Assembly (NCBI GenBank): GCA_018398815.1
Contig: CM031626.1
Location: 38,348,642 to 38,412,641, forward strand
Length of the DNA stretch: 64,000 nucleotides
Direction: 5' to 3'
Source: Conus ventricosus
Taxonomy: Eukaryota > Mollusca > Gastropoda > Neogastropoda > Conidae
Part shown: positions 25,201 through 35,615 of the stretch, one piece after another
Layout: each line of letters opens with the position of its first letter
How positions within the stretch are numbered: the first letter of the stretch is position 1
Translations under genes and position numbers: made by a program
Notes under the pieces: generated by a model
Seen by the model: the letters and a program-made list of their open reading frames with translations, nothing else
Database searches by the model: none
Told to the model about the DNA's origin: nothing

Positions 25201-26639
25201 TTCCTTTTTCTCTCTCTCTCTCCCTCCCCTCTCACACAACACACACACACACACACCACACACACAACACCACACAACACACAACACACACAACACACAC
25301 CAAGCCAAAAAAAAAAGGTGCAAAAAAAAAGCCCATAAAAACCTAACGATAAAGGCAAATTTTTCATTTATTTTAACCTTTTCCAAAAACATTGGCCTTG
25401 CGCAAAAAAAAGATTAGTTTTTCCCCAAAAGGATCATGACAAATTCCAAAGGTAAATGAGAACTTTCATACACAAAAATACCGAAGGTCCCTTTTTTCCA
25501 AAATTGTTAAGTTATCCCGTACAAAAATAATTTGACCCCTTTTTTTAACAAAACTCCGTTCTTATCCTTAAAACAATTTTGTTTGTTTGGTATTTAGGGA
25601 TGGGTTTCTTAAAATTTTTGGAAAAACATCTAGTAATTTTTATCTATGGGAAAATTTTTAAAAAAAAACTATGAAATTACAAAAATTTAAGTTTTCTGGA
25701 AAAAATGGAGTGAAATTTAAAAAAAAATTTTTTAAGGGTTTTGGGGAAGAAAAGGGGGAATTTGGACAAAAAAATTTAAATGGAGCAACCACCCCCCCAG
25801 TGATTGTTTTCCCCCCTCCCTTTCCCTTGGCCCCCCTTGGGTTTTATAATACCTCCCTTTTTCTGTTTTTGTTTTGTAAAAGTAAAATTTTTCGGAAATT
25901 TTTTGTCTGGGGAATTTCCAAAATTTGTGAATTTTTTGAAAATGGTTTGTTGGTGGGTGTTTTGTGTTTTGTTTGGGTTTTTGTTCTGGTTTTTTTCAAT
26001 TTTTTTGGTCAAAACACGATTCGGACTTTTTAAATTGGGGGGGCAAAGGGGGCCATTTTGAAAGTCCTGAAATTTTTTTTGCCTGAATTTTGATAGGGGT
26101 TTTTAATAAGGGGTTTAAAATTTTCAGTTGGTTAAAAACATTGTTTTGCCCCAAACGTTTTTGGGAGGTTAATAAGGGCCTTTGCGCAGTATCTGCACAA
26201 ATTTCCTTTTTTTCCCCAGCTTTTTTCTTCTTGAACAGCAATTTGAGCCAAAAGAGGGTTTTTTTTTAAAAACCAAAGTGCACCATTTGTCAATCCAAGG
26301 AACAGTTTGTGTGATTTCAGGTTTTTACGAAATTCCTTTGTTTCTGTTTTTTCGACCGGCAATTTCAGGTTTTTACATTTAAAAACAAAATGAACTTTCA
26401 AAGAAAAACATTTTTCCTCACTCATTAATTTACCCCCTTTTCATTAAAAAAATTATGTGAATCCAACAGGACAATGCATAACAAAACCAAAAAATAAAAA
26501 ATTGAAACCATCAACTGGCCTGACAGAAGCAGTTCCCACCTCTAAAAGGCAGACACGCCCCAAGGCAAGAACTTCTGAAAGAAAGTCTCCCCTGATTCAG
26601 TGTTTCAGTTTCCCGTTTTTGCTTTGGACTCAAAAAAGG
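22251..26639. other. Stretch without a recognisable gene; several microsatellites
   Basis: I see no domain-bearing frame. A 155-codon frame on the minus strand (22,587-23,054) has no recognisable motif. Simple repeats present are a G run (about 23,307-23,341), a T run (about 23,395-23,416) and (TG)n (about 23,436-23,545). Further right are (GT)n (about 24,060-24,115), (CT)n followed by (CA)n (about 25,170-25,310), and many 6-10-base A and T runs. Confidence 0.45.
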
Positions 26640-27948
26640 CCCCGGAAATGAATTATGAAATTTTAGGTTTTTAATTTAGGATTTTTCAAAAAACAAATTT
26701 GGGAAAACCCGCCTCGGAAATTTTGAATTACAGGAATTTAACTTTTTTAGGATGAAGGGAGGGCCCCCCCCGAAAAAAATGGTAAGGGAAATTACCCAAA
26801 AAATGGCAATGAACGCGGGGGGGCAAGTTAAAGGTTAACACGGAATGGGAAAAACCTCCCCGAAGTTGTTCAAAAAAAACCCCTTCAATGGGGCCCCCCA
26901 AGCTGGCCCCGTATCCTTTAGGGAATTTTCTTTTCCCGTTTGAAAGGCCCCCAAACAAAAAATTTTTGTGTAAATTTTTTATTGTCTAAGAAAAAGCCCT
27001 GAGAACAAACAGGGGGTGTGGTGTTGTGGTGTTGGGGAAATGTAAAAAAATGTTGGGTGCATTTGTGTCCATGTAACAGACCCAAAAGGTGCAAGACCCC
27101 TTGAAAAATTAAATTAAATTTTTTGAATGCAGAGAAAGTTGTAATAAGTTAAAAATCAATGGTTTTAAAACAATTGGCATGGGCCCCGTTTTTTGGAGAA
27201 TTATTCCAAATCCTAAAAACGATAAGTTTTTCCTAAAAATTTTTTTTCCATATTCTTTAATGTGAACAAAATTAGATGGGTTACCCCCATCACATTAAAA
27301 AAATTTTAATACCAACCCCAAAGGTTTTCCAAACGCATCCCCGGCTGGTTCCCGTTTTAGTACAGCAAAGTCAAATTTTTTAAAAATCCCAACGGTGCCC
27401 TCTACCTACCCTTTGGGGGCCCCTTCTATAAGGTCCATGGCCCTCTCATCAAATAACCATGGCGGGAAAAGACCGTTTATGGATTTTCCAATCCCCCAAG
27501 TCCGGTACGAAACCATTTCTGGACTTGGGGGTTCTCAACAGGGGGGCTCCCCGATCCCGGGTCATTTTTTTTATTGTTGAGTTTAAATGTGGGAAGGAAA
27601 GGAGTACTTCCCGCTCTTTCGGCATGGTTTTTTCTCCACTCGTTTCCCTTCAAAAACTGATTTTTTTACCACGCCATAATTTTTCGTACTTGGGGAGCGT
27701 TAAAATAAAGTTCCGACACTTCGAACAAAATGTTTGGACACTCCGAAAGGGGGTTCACGAATGGGAACCAACTTAAATGAGAATTAGGACAATTGAACTG
27801 TCGCACAAAACGTAAAAAATTTTAACCGATAAGCTTGTCTTCCAAAAAATATGAGGGTGTATCGGGGAAAAAAAAAATGAAGAAAATGTTGCCTTGGAAC
27901 AAAAATTTTCGACAATCAAAAATTTAGGGGTGACCTTTCAAAGTTACA
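26640..27948 (-). repeat. Left (3-prime) LTR of the Gmr1-like element, degraded copy
   Basis: Collinear similarity to the right LTR can be followed in blocks: CTCCCCGAAGTTG near 26,855, GTCCATGTAACAGACC near 27,068, ATCAATG..GGGCCCCG near 27,160-27,190, GATTTTCCAATCC near 27,482, AATAAAGTTCC near 27,704 and CCTTGGAAC near 27,890. It ends with GTTACA at 27,943-27,948. It is shorter than its partner and full of homopolymer runs. The left edge is approximate because the first few hundred bases cannot be aligned with confidence. Confidence 0.7.
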
Positions 27949-27960
27949 AAACCCCCTCTT
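27949..27960 (-). promoter_or_regulatory. Polypurine tract
   Basis: Read on the minus strand, AAGAGGGGGTTT directly precedes the LTR start TGTAAC. A purine-rich tract in this position primes plus-strand DNA synthesis in LTR retrotransposons. The assignment rests on position and composition. Confidence 0.6.
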
Positions 27961-28866
27961 AATTTAAACTGGTTAAATCTTTTAATAAAAAAAAAATGTA
28001 ATGGTAAAGACCAACATATTAAGATTAAGATGGGCGATAAAATATTTTAAAAACCCGAAATCAAACTCCGCAAATAAATATAACAACTCTAATTTTTGCC
28101 CTTTGAAAAATTAAAAAGATTTGGGTTTTTACAACAAGAAAAATAGATACGAAAAAGTAACCATACGCGCCTTTTTCGGCTGCACTCTTGTTTTCCCAAA
28201 CCGGCAATCCCTTAGCCACTAGATCCACGAAATCAAAAGGAAAGCTTAAAGAGAGCACCGAAGGACCTATGATTATGGATTCAAAAGAAAACGCACAACT
28301 ACCCAAAGCGCCAGTTTTTTTTTACATGGCGACGGCGCCCTATGATGGTGGAAATAAGCCCCTGCTTTTTAAAAAATTTACTGTACATCTGCCAGTTTTC
28401 TCCCAACCATGAACCCCAGTTTTCTCAAAAGGTGAAAGATGGACGGATTACCCAACCAAAATCCCAAAATTATGACAGTCCGAGATGCCTACAAAGGGAT
28501 CCCACAAAAATCTTTTGCTCTGAAAAACACAAAATACTGAAAGGAGCAAAAAAAATACTCAAAAGGGCCCCTCTAATTGTGGTGAATTTGAGAAATTTTT
28601 TGGGGCTTAAAAACCCCCGGGGGTTTTTAGGGACAAAAAATTAGTCACCTACATGAACGAAAACCCCTCTAAAATTTAAAAGGTCCGCCAACCCTAACTT
28701 TCTCCCCCCTTCACGGAAATGATGCGATTTCGAAAATTTTTAAAAAACCTTTTTCGCTAATAAAAAACCAACCCTCAATAAAAAAATTCAATTTTTTATA
28801 GAAGAAAAATCTATATCTGTCAGATTAAAAGGCCTGGGCCCTTTTTTTTCCAAACAAAATTCTATA
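27961..28866. other. Region between RNase H and the 3-prime LTR, no domain recognised
   Basis: About 0.9 kb separates the end of the RNase H frame from the purine tract. Frames of 70-100 codons on both strands show no known domain, and I see no envelope-like signal or membrane pattern. The sequence is A/T-rich with many homopolymers, in contrast to the clean sequence that starts near 28,870. Confidence 0.45.
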
Positions 28867-29345
28867 TTACAAAGTACATACTGTCATATATTCAACATTC
28901 TCACATAATACACCTGATTTGTACACAATATATGAGTCTGCTGCTTCTACATTCTTGGATCTTAGTGGATTCCGAGACATGTAATCTGCGCCTATGTTCT
29001 CTTCTCCTGGTATGACGCGGAGGGAGAACGAGTGTTGCTGAAGTTGCAGTGCCCAGCGCATGAGTCTCCCGTTGTCTGTCTTGGATCTCCTCAGTATTCT
29101 AATGGGCGGTGATCCTTTTCCCAGGACAAAGTGAACTCCAAACAAATATGGCTCAAATTTTTTCATTGCCCAAACTACTCCCAGGCATTCCTTCTCAATC
29201 GTCGAGTAGTTGAGCTCAGCTTTATTGAGCTTCTTGCTGCTGTATGCGACGGGCCTTAGGACATCATCCTTTTCCTGCAGTAATACTGCCCCCAATCCTT
29301 GTTTGATGCATCAGTCCTGAGGACGTATTCTTTTTCACAGTCTGG
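28867..29345 (-). pseudogene. Gmr1-like element: RNase H
   Basis: RNase H removes the RNA strand during reverse transcription. The minus-strand frame at 29,295-28,867 starts at GAVLLQEKDD and shows the expected order: PVAYSSKKLNKAE, then IEKECLGVVWAMKKFEPYLFG with the catalytic Glu, and NIGADYMSR with the late Asp. The first catalytic Asp is in LRTDAS just upstream, at about 29,310-29,330, in a different frame. So one frame break separates it from the rest. Wording is typical of Ty3/gypsy RNase H. The frame ends at 28,867, where the sequence quality changes. Confidence 0.85.
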
Positions 29346-30230
29346 CAGTATGACAACCGGCTTCTCCGCAAGCCTCTGCCTCAAGTCTCAAATGCTTTCT
29401 CACATTCCTCGTTCCAAATATGTTATCGGGTTTCCCTTCTTGGTGGAATCAGTGAGCGGCATGGCTATTTCAGCGAAATTTGGGATGAAGCGACGATAGT
29501 ATCCCGCCAATCCCAAGAAAGCTCTAACTTGCTTCTTTGTTTTTGGTCTCTCTGCATCGAGCAACTTCTCTACTTTGTCTGATTCGGTTTCAACGTCCAT
29601 TTGCCAGTTCATGGCCCAAGAACGAAACTCCTTAAATCCAAAGAAGCACTTTGAGGGCTTAGCGGTCAAGCCCTCCTCCTCTAGCTTGCTGAGGATCTGA
29701 TCCAAAGCCTCAAGTGATGTTCCCAACTGTCACTTGCGATGAAACATCGTCAATAAAGTTGTGTATATTCTTCACGTTTGAGCGGTGCTAAAAGTTTCCT
29801 CATCATACGAGAAAATATTGCACTGGGGTTTTTCATGCCAAAGGGCATTCGTTTCCAGCTGTATTGCCCTTCCGGAGTACTAATGCTGTTTTCAATTGAT
29901 CCTCTTTCTTCATTGGGATTTGCCAAATCCCTTGCACAGGTCAAGTTTAGAAAAATATTTTGCTTTGCTTAGTTAGCAAAGATCCCGTCGATGTCTGGCA
30001 TCGGTTCTGCATCAAACTGCGTTACTTGTTTAGCTTACGATAGTCGGTGCAGAAACGCACAGAGCCATCTTTCTTTTTCACCAGGACTATTGGTGCGTTA
30101 TATGGCGAGGATGATTTTCTATAACGCCCATCTTTTCCATCTGGCCACTTCTTCTCTGACTGTCTTCATCTGGGAATGTGGCAACGGATATTGATTCACC
30201 CTGATAGGCTCTTGGATGGTCAGGGTTAGC
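29300..30230 (-). pseudogene. Gmr1-like element: reverse transcriptase
   Basis: Running right to left on the minus strand are [17 protein letters not shown] (about 30,195), [20 protein letters not shown] (about 30,095-30,035), DLANPNEE, GQYSWKRMPFGMKNPSAIF (about 29,860-29,810), FIDDV (about 29,745) and CFFGF. RAFLGLAGYYRRFIPNFA (about 29,530-29,480) closes the series. These are the standard blocks of a Ty3/gypsy reverse transcriptase. The catalytic box is FIDD where the family usually has YIDD or YVDD. At least three frame breaks interrupt the domain. It lies downstream of integrase, which is the unusual feature of this element. Confidence 0.85.
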
Positions 30231-30479
30231 TCACATTCTTCGAGCTTGGTGGTACCGGCAAGTCGGAGAAAACTTTCTTATGTTTGATGACATCTGTTCT
30301 ATGTTTTCTTTATGACGTGGTTCCAGATCTTGACCTAGATTGACTTCGTGTGTGATCTTCCGTTTGCTTCAGTGGTAGTAATGGAACATTCTCTGTGTAG
30401 TAGTCATCCGACTCCTCCTCGTGTACAATCACTGAGACTTGTGCTTCGGGTTCCTCCCTTTCATGGTACTTTTTGATCA

Positions 30480-31480
30480 AGTTTATATGGTATAACTTTT
30501 CTTTCCTCTAATCTGGACTTGGTAGTCAACCCTGTTGACTTTCTTGTTGATAACAAATGGTCCCTTCCAAGAGAGCTGGAGTCTCTTGTGCTTATCAGGT
30601 AGTAACACTAATACTCTATCACCTTCTTCGAGCGTGCGCTCGTGCGCCTTCTTGTTGAATGCTTTCATGTACCGTTTCTTGGCTTCCTTCTGGCATTCTG
30701 CTGCGATCTGACAAGTTTCTTTCCATCTTGTTGCGCAGATCTGTTACATACTCTGCGGCGCTTCTACCTTCTGGGTTTTCTTCCTCTTCCACCCAAACCT
30801 TTTTCAGTATCTCTAGGGGTCCCTTAACTGTCCTTCCATAAAGTAGTTCAAAGGGCGAGAACTGCGTTGAATCTTGTGGCACCTCCCGATATGCAATAAC
30901 ATGGCCGGAATGAACCTATCCCATTCTGTAGGCTGATCCACGCACAATTTTTGAATCATTTTCTTGATCGTCCCGTTGAACTTCTCCACCAGGCCATTTC
31001 CTTGAGCATGGTATGGTGTTGTAGACTCCTTTTATGCTCAATAGACATACACTTCTTTCATCAACTCTGAGGTGAATTGTGGTCCTCTGTCGCTGATGAT
31101 TTTCTGTGGAATGCCAAGTCTAGTCCCACATCTCGTATAGTGCTTCTGCGACTGTTACAGTGTCTACCTTTGGAATAGCAGCTGCTTCTGCATATTTAGT
31201 TGCATAATCTATCATAGTCAACACGTATCGTTGCCCCTAAGGGTGGGGCTGACTGGCCCAACGATATCAATCGCTACCTGTTGGAACGGCACACTTACCA
31301 CTGGCACTGCCTGTAGCGGTGCTTTTCCTAGTCTTCCACGGCTCACAAATCTTTGACACGTGTCGCATGAGATACAAAATCTCCTAATATCTGCATCAAT
31401 CCCGGCCAGTGAAATGAACTGGTAATCCTGTCCTTTGACTTAATTCATTCCAAGATGTCCGGACAGGGGAACGTCATGTG
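30480..31480 (-). pseudogene. Gmr1-like element: integrase with zinc-binding, catalytic and GPY/F-like parts
   Basis: Integrase inserts the element into the genome. The minus strand shows FCISCDTCQRF (end of the HHCC zinc finger, about 31,375-31,345), QVAIDIVGPVSP (first catalytic Asp, about 31,285-31,250) and RYVLTMIDYATKYAEA (about 31,230). DRGPQFTSEL (second Asp) lies at about 31,095-31,065 and GNGLVEKFNGTIKKMI, carrying the catalytic Glu, near 31,000-30,950. After that come PFELLYGR (30,860) and EGDRVLVLLPDKHKRLQLSWKGPF (30,600-30,545, shown here only as a landmark block). This is a complete Ty3/gypsy-type integrase with C-terminal GPY/F-like module, broken by a few indels. Confidence 0.85.
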
Positions 31481-31627
31481 CTAATTCCATGATGGCATGT
31501 CTATACTTGCTTGGCACCACGATCTGTTCCATGTTCTCTGACCGTGCATGTACTTTCTATAAAGCACTCCTCTTTTCATGTAGTAGCAAGTCGTGCTCCA
31601 TTGCTTCAGTGACACCTCGATCTCCCT

Positions 31628-32165
31628 TCATGCACGCTCACGTACTCTGCACAGACTTTCATCCTTACTTTGTTCTTCTTTCAGCTGTGAAGGCGTCACT
31701 GTTGCCAAGACTGATTGCTTGACTCTAAGCACCGATTTAGTTCCTTCCCGCGATGTTCCAGGATCTTCAATAGCTGCCATGGTCTCATTCTCTTCCTTTG
31801 CCTTCGCTGGAGCACAGTGATGTCTCAGGTTCACCTCCTTCTTTCCAATTTCATGTACTATGGGCTTGGCCTCATTCTTGTTCTCTTGCTTCTCATATCG
31901 CGTCCTGTTTTCGTTTCCTATCAAGACTGGCACGGGTGCGTCGTCTGCTACCAATACTTCTACCTTTCCACTGTAGTATGGCGTTTCCAGTTTCACGATC
32001 GCTGTGGGAGGTTTGCCGTCATGTTGTTTTGCATAACGAACAACTTTGCTACGACCTGTGTAGCATTTCGCTGGCACCCAAATTTTTTCTTTACTTGTGT
32101 TTGGGTGGCGCCGGTGTCCCTCATACCTTCAGTCTTCGTTCCTTCAACCTTTACAGAGCAATAGT
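31628..32165 (-). pseudogene. Gmr1-like element: aspartic protease and linker
   Basis: The catalytic aspartate motif appears as MRDTGATQTQV, with DTGA at about 32,118-32,107. PTAIVKLETPYYSG and VADDAPVPVLIGNE (about 31,955-31,915) follow as the flap and C-terminal part of a retropepsin. A frame break lies between the DTGA segment and the following 149-codon frame (32,077-31,628). The rest of that frame is a charged linker leading into integrase. Protease between gag and integrase fits the overall pol order. Confidence 0.8.
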
Positions 32166-32239
32166 ACTTGTTTCGGTTCCCCTTTTCTAGAACCTGATGC
32201 TGCCTGTGTGTTTTCTTCAGGAACAGTATCTCCTATAAT

Positions 32240-33340
32240 CACCGATACTTGTTCATTGCCCGGCAGTCTCTAATGAAATGTGGTCCTCCGCATTTGAAGC
32301 ATCCCTTCCTATTGACCTGATGGAATCTTGGGGGTCCCTGTAGCTTCGGTAGTTTGATGTTCCCTCAGATTTCTCACCGGAGTGAATGTGGTTTCTCACG
32401 GTTTCGCCATTTCTTGTGAGATGTTACGCTGGTCTGTTTGGTTCCTATTCTGGTTCTGTGGCTGCTGAGATCTCGTGTTGATCATCTTCCCATTGATAAA
32501 TCTTCTTTCTGCAAGCCTAGACTCATCGAAGAGTTCTGCTGCAACCAACACTTCCTTCTTGCCTGCCGGAGCTTTCTCTCGGATAAATCTTGCCTTGTCC
32601 ATTGGCAGGGTCTCTAAGAACTTTTCCATGATCAACATCTCTTTCAAATCTGCGTCATTTTTGTTTGACATCTCGACCCATCTCTTCAACATATGGTCGA
32701 GACGTTCCCAGTAGACACTATTTTCTTCGCCATCACGCGGTTTGCGCTGCGAAACTTCTTGCGATAGGTGACCGCGTTCAGTTGACTACGTTTTAGTAGC
32801 ACATTTTTAATAATATTGTAGTCAGCACTATCCTCAACCGGTATTTGAATGTAGGCTTCTCTGGCCTCACCCTTCAGTAAAGGACCATCTAATACCCCAT
32901 TCATTCTCACTCCACTTATTTAGCGTCGCGACGCGTTCAAACTGGACAAGGTACGCCTCGATGTCCTCGCGATCCTCAAGAAAAGGCATTTTGACCTTGT
33001 GGATTGCTTGCGCGTGGTTGGCGTTGACTTTGCCGAGCTGCAACATGCGTGTTCGACTCAATGCGTCTTATCTCCAGCAATCATTTTGTCCCCATATTTC
33101 GCGACTTTGCCTCTTCGCGTTCGGCAGCAAGTTTTTTCCTCTCGCTCTGCGGCGAGCTTTGCCTCTTCGCGCTCGTTCGCAGCAAGTCTTTTGTCCTCTC
33201 GCTCTGCGGCAGCTTTGCCTCTTCGCTCGCGTTCGGCAGCAAGTTGCCTCTCTATATAGGCAATCAAGTCGCCTTCTTTCAACCCAGGGCTTCGCCCTGT
33301 GCTTTTGTACATAACGAATGCAGGGTCCATTGCAACTTGA
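32240..33340 (-). pseudogene. Gmr1-like element: Gag with coiled coil, SCAN-like capsid and zinc knuckle
   Basis: Gag forms the particle that packages element RNA. The N-terminal part (33,330-33,100) is an extended charged helix rich in A, E, R and K, with LIAYIERQLAAERERRGKAA as example. Next come MPFLEDREDIEAYLVQFERV (about 33,000-32,930) and SPLLKGEAREAYIQIP. A SCAN-like segment follows: LKRWVEMSNKND, EKFLETLPMDKARFIREKAP and LVAAELFDESR (32,690-32,510). The nucleocapsid knuckle CFKCGGPHFIRDC (about 32,305-32,267) is of CX2CX3HX4C form, one residue shorter than the common type. Several frames are involved, so breaks are present. The SCAN domain is thought to derive from Gmr1-type Gag, which supports this placement. 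Confidence 0.8.
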
Positions 33341-33399
33341 CCTTGTGATGCTGTTACAGGAGTAGTAGACCTCTTGTCCCTTTGGCATCACGCAATTTA

Positions 33400-33917
33400 T
33401 ACGTGTATACAATTATTTTTATCAAAAATTATCAAACTCAAGAAAATCACTTATAATGACTCACAGATTAAACAATCCTTTCTACGATTGCGACAGTGTA
33501 CTTTGATATGCAAATATATCTATCACTAAGTCGGTATAGGACTAGTGATCTCAATTCTCTTCTCTAGTCTGTCCGGATAAGACAAACCAATTACATACGA
33601 CTAAATCTTCTTCTCCAAAACGATTGTATATAACCATACAAGAAAATATGTCTGCAAAGTGGGCCGATTCTACCTGACAACTATATCCAAAGTGATATTG
33701 GAGCACTTCACAATAGACTAATGAAATTTACGACATACAAGATTAATTTGGATTTTGTATAAGCTGTAAGAACTATCTAATGCTACACTATGAGGGACTA
33801 TGTGTGCATCTAAGGAGAATCTGGGCTCCACCCAACCTCCCGCATCCGAAGTGAAGGAGGGACAATGATTGTCCGCAAAGCCGGAGCTATATGAAGGCGA
33901 ACCGAGGGATCGAACGT
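33400..33917 (-). other. Untranslated leader of the Gmr1-like element
   Basis: About 0.5 kb lies between the primer-binding site and the first Gag-like codons. It is clean A/T-rich sequence with no convincing frame. A leader of this size is normal for LTR retrotransposons; a packaging signal may lie here but cannot be identified by eye. Confidence 0.5.
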
Positions 33918-33935
33918 ATCCCACCGCTGCCACCA
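33918..33935 (-). promoter_or_regulatory. Primer-binding site complementary to the 3-prime end of tRNA-Leu
   Basis: On the minus strand TGGTGGCAGCGGTGGGAT lies five bases inside the LTR end. It is complementary to a tRNA 3-prime end reading ATCCCACCGCTGCCACCA, which is the acceptor end plus CCA of eukaryotic tRNA-Leu of the AAG/TAG type. Complementarity may extend into the T-loop through the adjoining GTTCGA. This fixes the inner edge of the right LTR and shows that it is the 5-prime LTR. Confidence 0.8.
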
Positions 33936-33940
33936 ATTTA

Positions 33941-35615
33941 TGTCACGCCGAATGGTGTGACGGTTGTTCGGTTCACCTATTAGCTCGACGACTTCACGTC
34001 CAATCGATCGCACCCACTCTTCACGACAGAGGCAATATGAACAATTCACAATTTATTAACGATAGTGTATGTGTGTGGACGTGTGGATGATAGTTTCAAA
34101 AAAAAAAAATAATGTGTGGAATAAATCAACTTTGAATAAAAGTTTGTTCTTATCTTGCACGGGCACTTAGAAGTTAACGTCTGGAACACTGGACAGTCCT
34201 TGTCACGTCTTGAGAAGTTATTTGCTCTTCAGTTCTTCAGGTCCAGATCTCCCTCGTGAAGTTCCGCAGTGTAGTGAAGTTCTGGTCAATCGGCCCACCA
34301 TGCGTGATCTGCACAGTATCCTGTATCGGAATATTTCTTCACCTGATATTGTAAGCTGCCCGGCAAATCTATAATATTTATGTAAATTTGTATGATTAGA
34401 TCTAAGACAAACATGACGACACTGATGAATACAATCTAGTGTGTGGTGTCATGTATGCGATGTCTACCGCGGGCACAATGATACAATAAAGATGAGATGG
34501 ATGTAATATTAAGTGATCGATGTCACCAGACCAACCTCAGGTGCACAGCATCCCATCTGAAAAGTTAAAAATTTAAAATATTATTTGCAATGCACGACTG
34601 AAATGATTTTAACCCAAATATAGGCTCAATCAATGTGTTTACTAACATATTACGGGGCCCGGGCCCTATAAATATTGCGAGGGAAAATTTTGCATATCAA
34701 ACTACCAAAATTCGATAAGTTTTTTCAACAAAAACCCTTTTCCCTTTTTTCCCGATCTAATAGCAGCCAAAAAATTTTCGGAGTGGGTTGGCCCCCCTCA
34801 CTCACATAGTAGAAAAATGTGATGGGGGGACCCAAACTCTCCAACGGGAATGCCAAACCCGGGGGGCCCCCCCTGGTCAGTACAGCACGGGGCGTAGTTT
34901 CAAAGGCTGGCGCGCGAAAGTTGCCCGTGCTGGGGCCGACCAGCGACCGGGGGCTCCCTTGGGTACTAAGGGTTGGGGGGGGGTGGCCGTGGGGCATCAA
35001 GGGGAAGGCGAGTCGGGGGGAGGAGACCGTTGATGGCATGGATTTTCCAATCCTGCAAGTCCGGCGACGAAAACCCTTTTTGGGCTGTCGGGAGGTTTTT
35101 TCAACGACTTGGGGTTGGCGATCGCAGTCAGACCTCCAGAGAGTCCGTAGAATACTTTTTATTGGTTCCGGGCTTGCTGTATGGGCAAGGATGGATGTCA
35201 CTTTCCAAACGCTCTCTGCTGCTGGCGATGCGTCTTTTCTCCACTCGCTCTGCTTCAGTAACTGACTTTTAGTTACGTCATCGCGCATGAATAGTCGTGT
35301 CTTGGAGATGCGATGAAAATAAAGTTCCTTGACAACTTCGAACAAACATAGTATTGGACAGCTTCCAAAGGGATGCTGGTTCACGGAATAGGAACTCTCA
35401 ACTTGAATGAAGAATGGTAAGTGACATATTGAATCTGCTTCTGGCACAAAACAAGATAAAAATAAACGATGAGAGCAGGTCGTCTTCCGAAGAAAATGAC
35501 GTCGCAGCCCGCGCCTCGTATCGTGACGTAAAGAATTAATGATGAAATATGTTGAGCCTTGGAACCAGTTTGACGACAATCTAAAGTGTTAGGTCGTGAG
35601 CCTTACCATGTTACA
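33941..35615 (-). repeat. Right (5-prime) LTR of the Gmr1-like element, about 1,675 bp
   Basis: The plus strand begins TGTCACGCCG and ends GTTACA, so on the minus strand the LTR runs TGTAAC...GTGACA with near-inverted ends. It matches the degraded left LTR in long collinear blocks, and its first 340 bases match the separate fragment at 18,869-19,200. Most of it is clean. About 34,640-35,100 contains G, C and T runs like those of the poor-quality zones. A 284-codon frame in the sense direction of the element (35,579-34,725) lies inside it. Confidence 0.8.

Larger units (their letters stand above)
26640..35615 (-). mobile_element. Ty3/gypsy-like LTR retrotransposon with integrase before RT (Gmr1-like), minus strand
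   Basis: Two direct LTRs flank an internal region that reads on the minus strand as gag (about 33,340-32,240), protease (about 32,165-31,880), integrase (about 31,480-30,480), reverse transcriptase (about 30,230-29,300) and RNase H (about 29,345-28,867). A primer-binding site lies just inside the right LTR and a purine tract just inside the left LTR. Every domain looks Ty3/gypsy-like, yet integrase comes before reverse transcriptase, the order of Ty1/copia. Among Ty3/gypsy elements this arrangement is known for the Gmr1 group. Gag also contains a SCAN-like capsid segment, which fits that group. Several frame breaks interrupt gag and pol. No target-site duplication could be confirmed because the left boundary is blurred. 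Confidence 0.85.
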
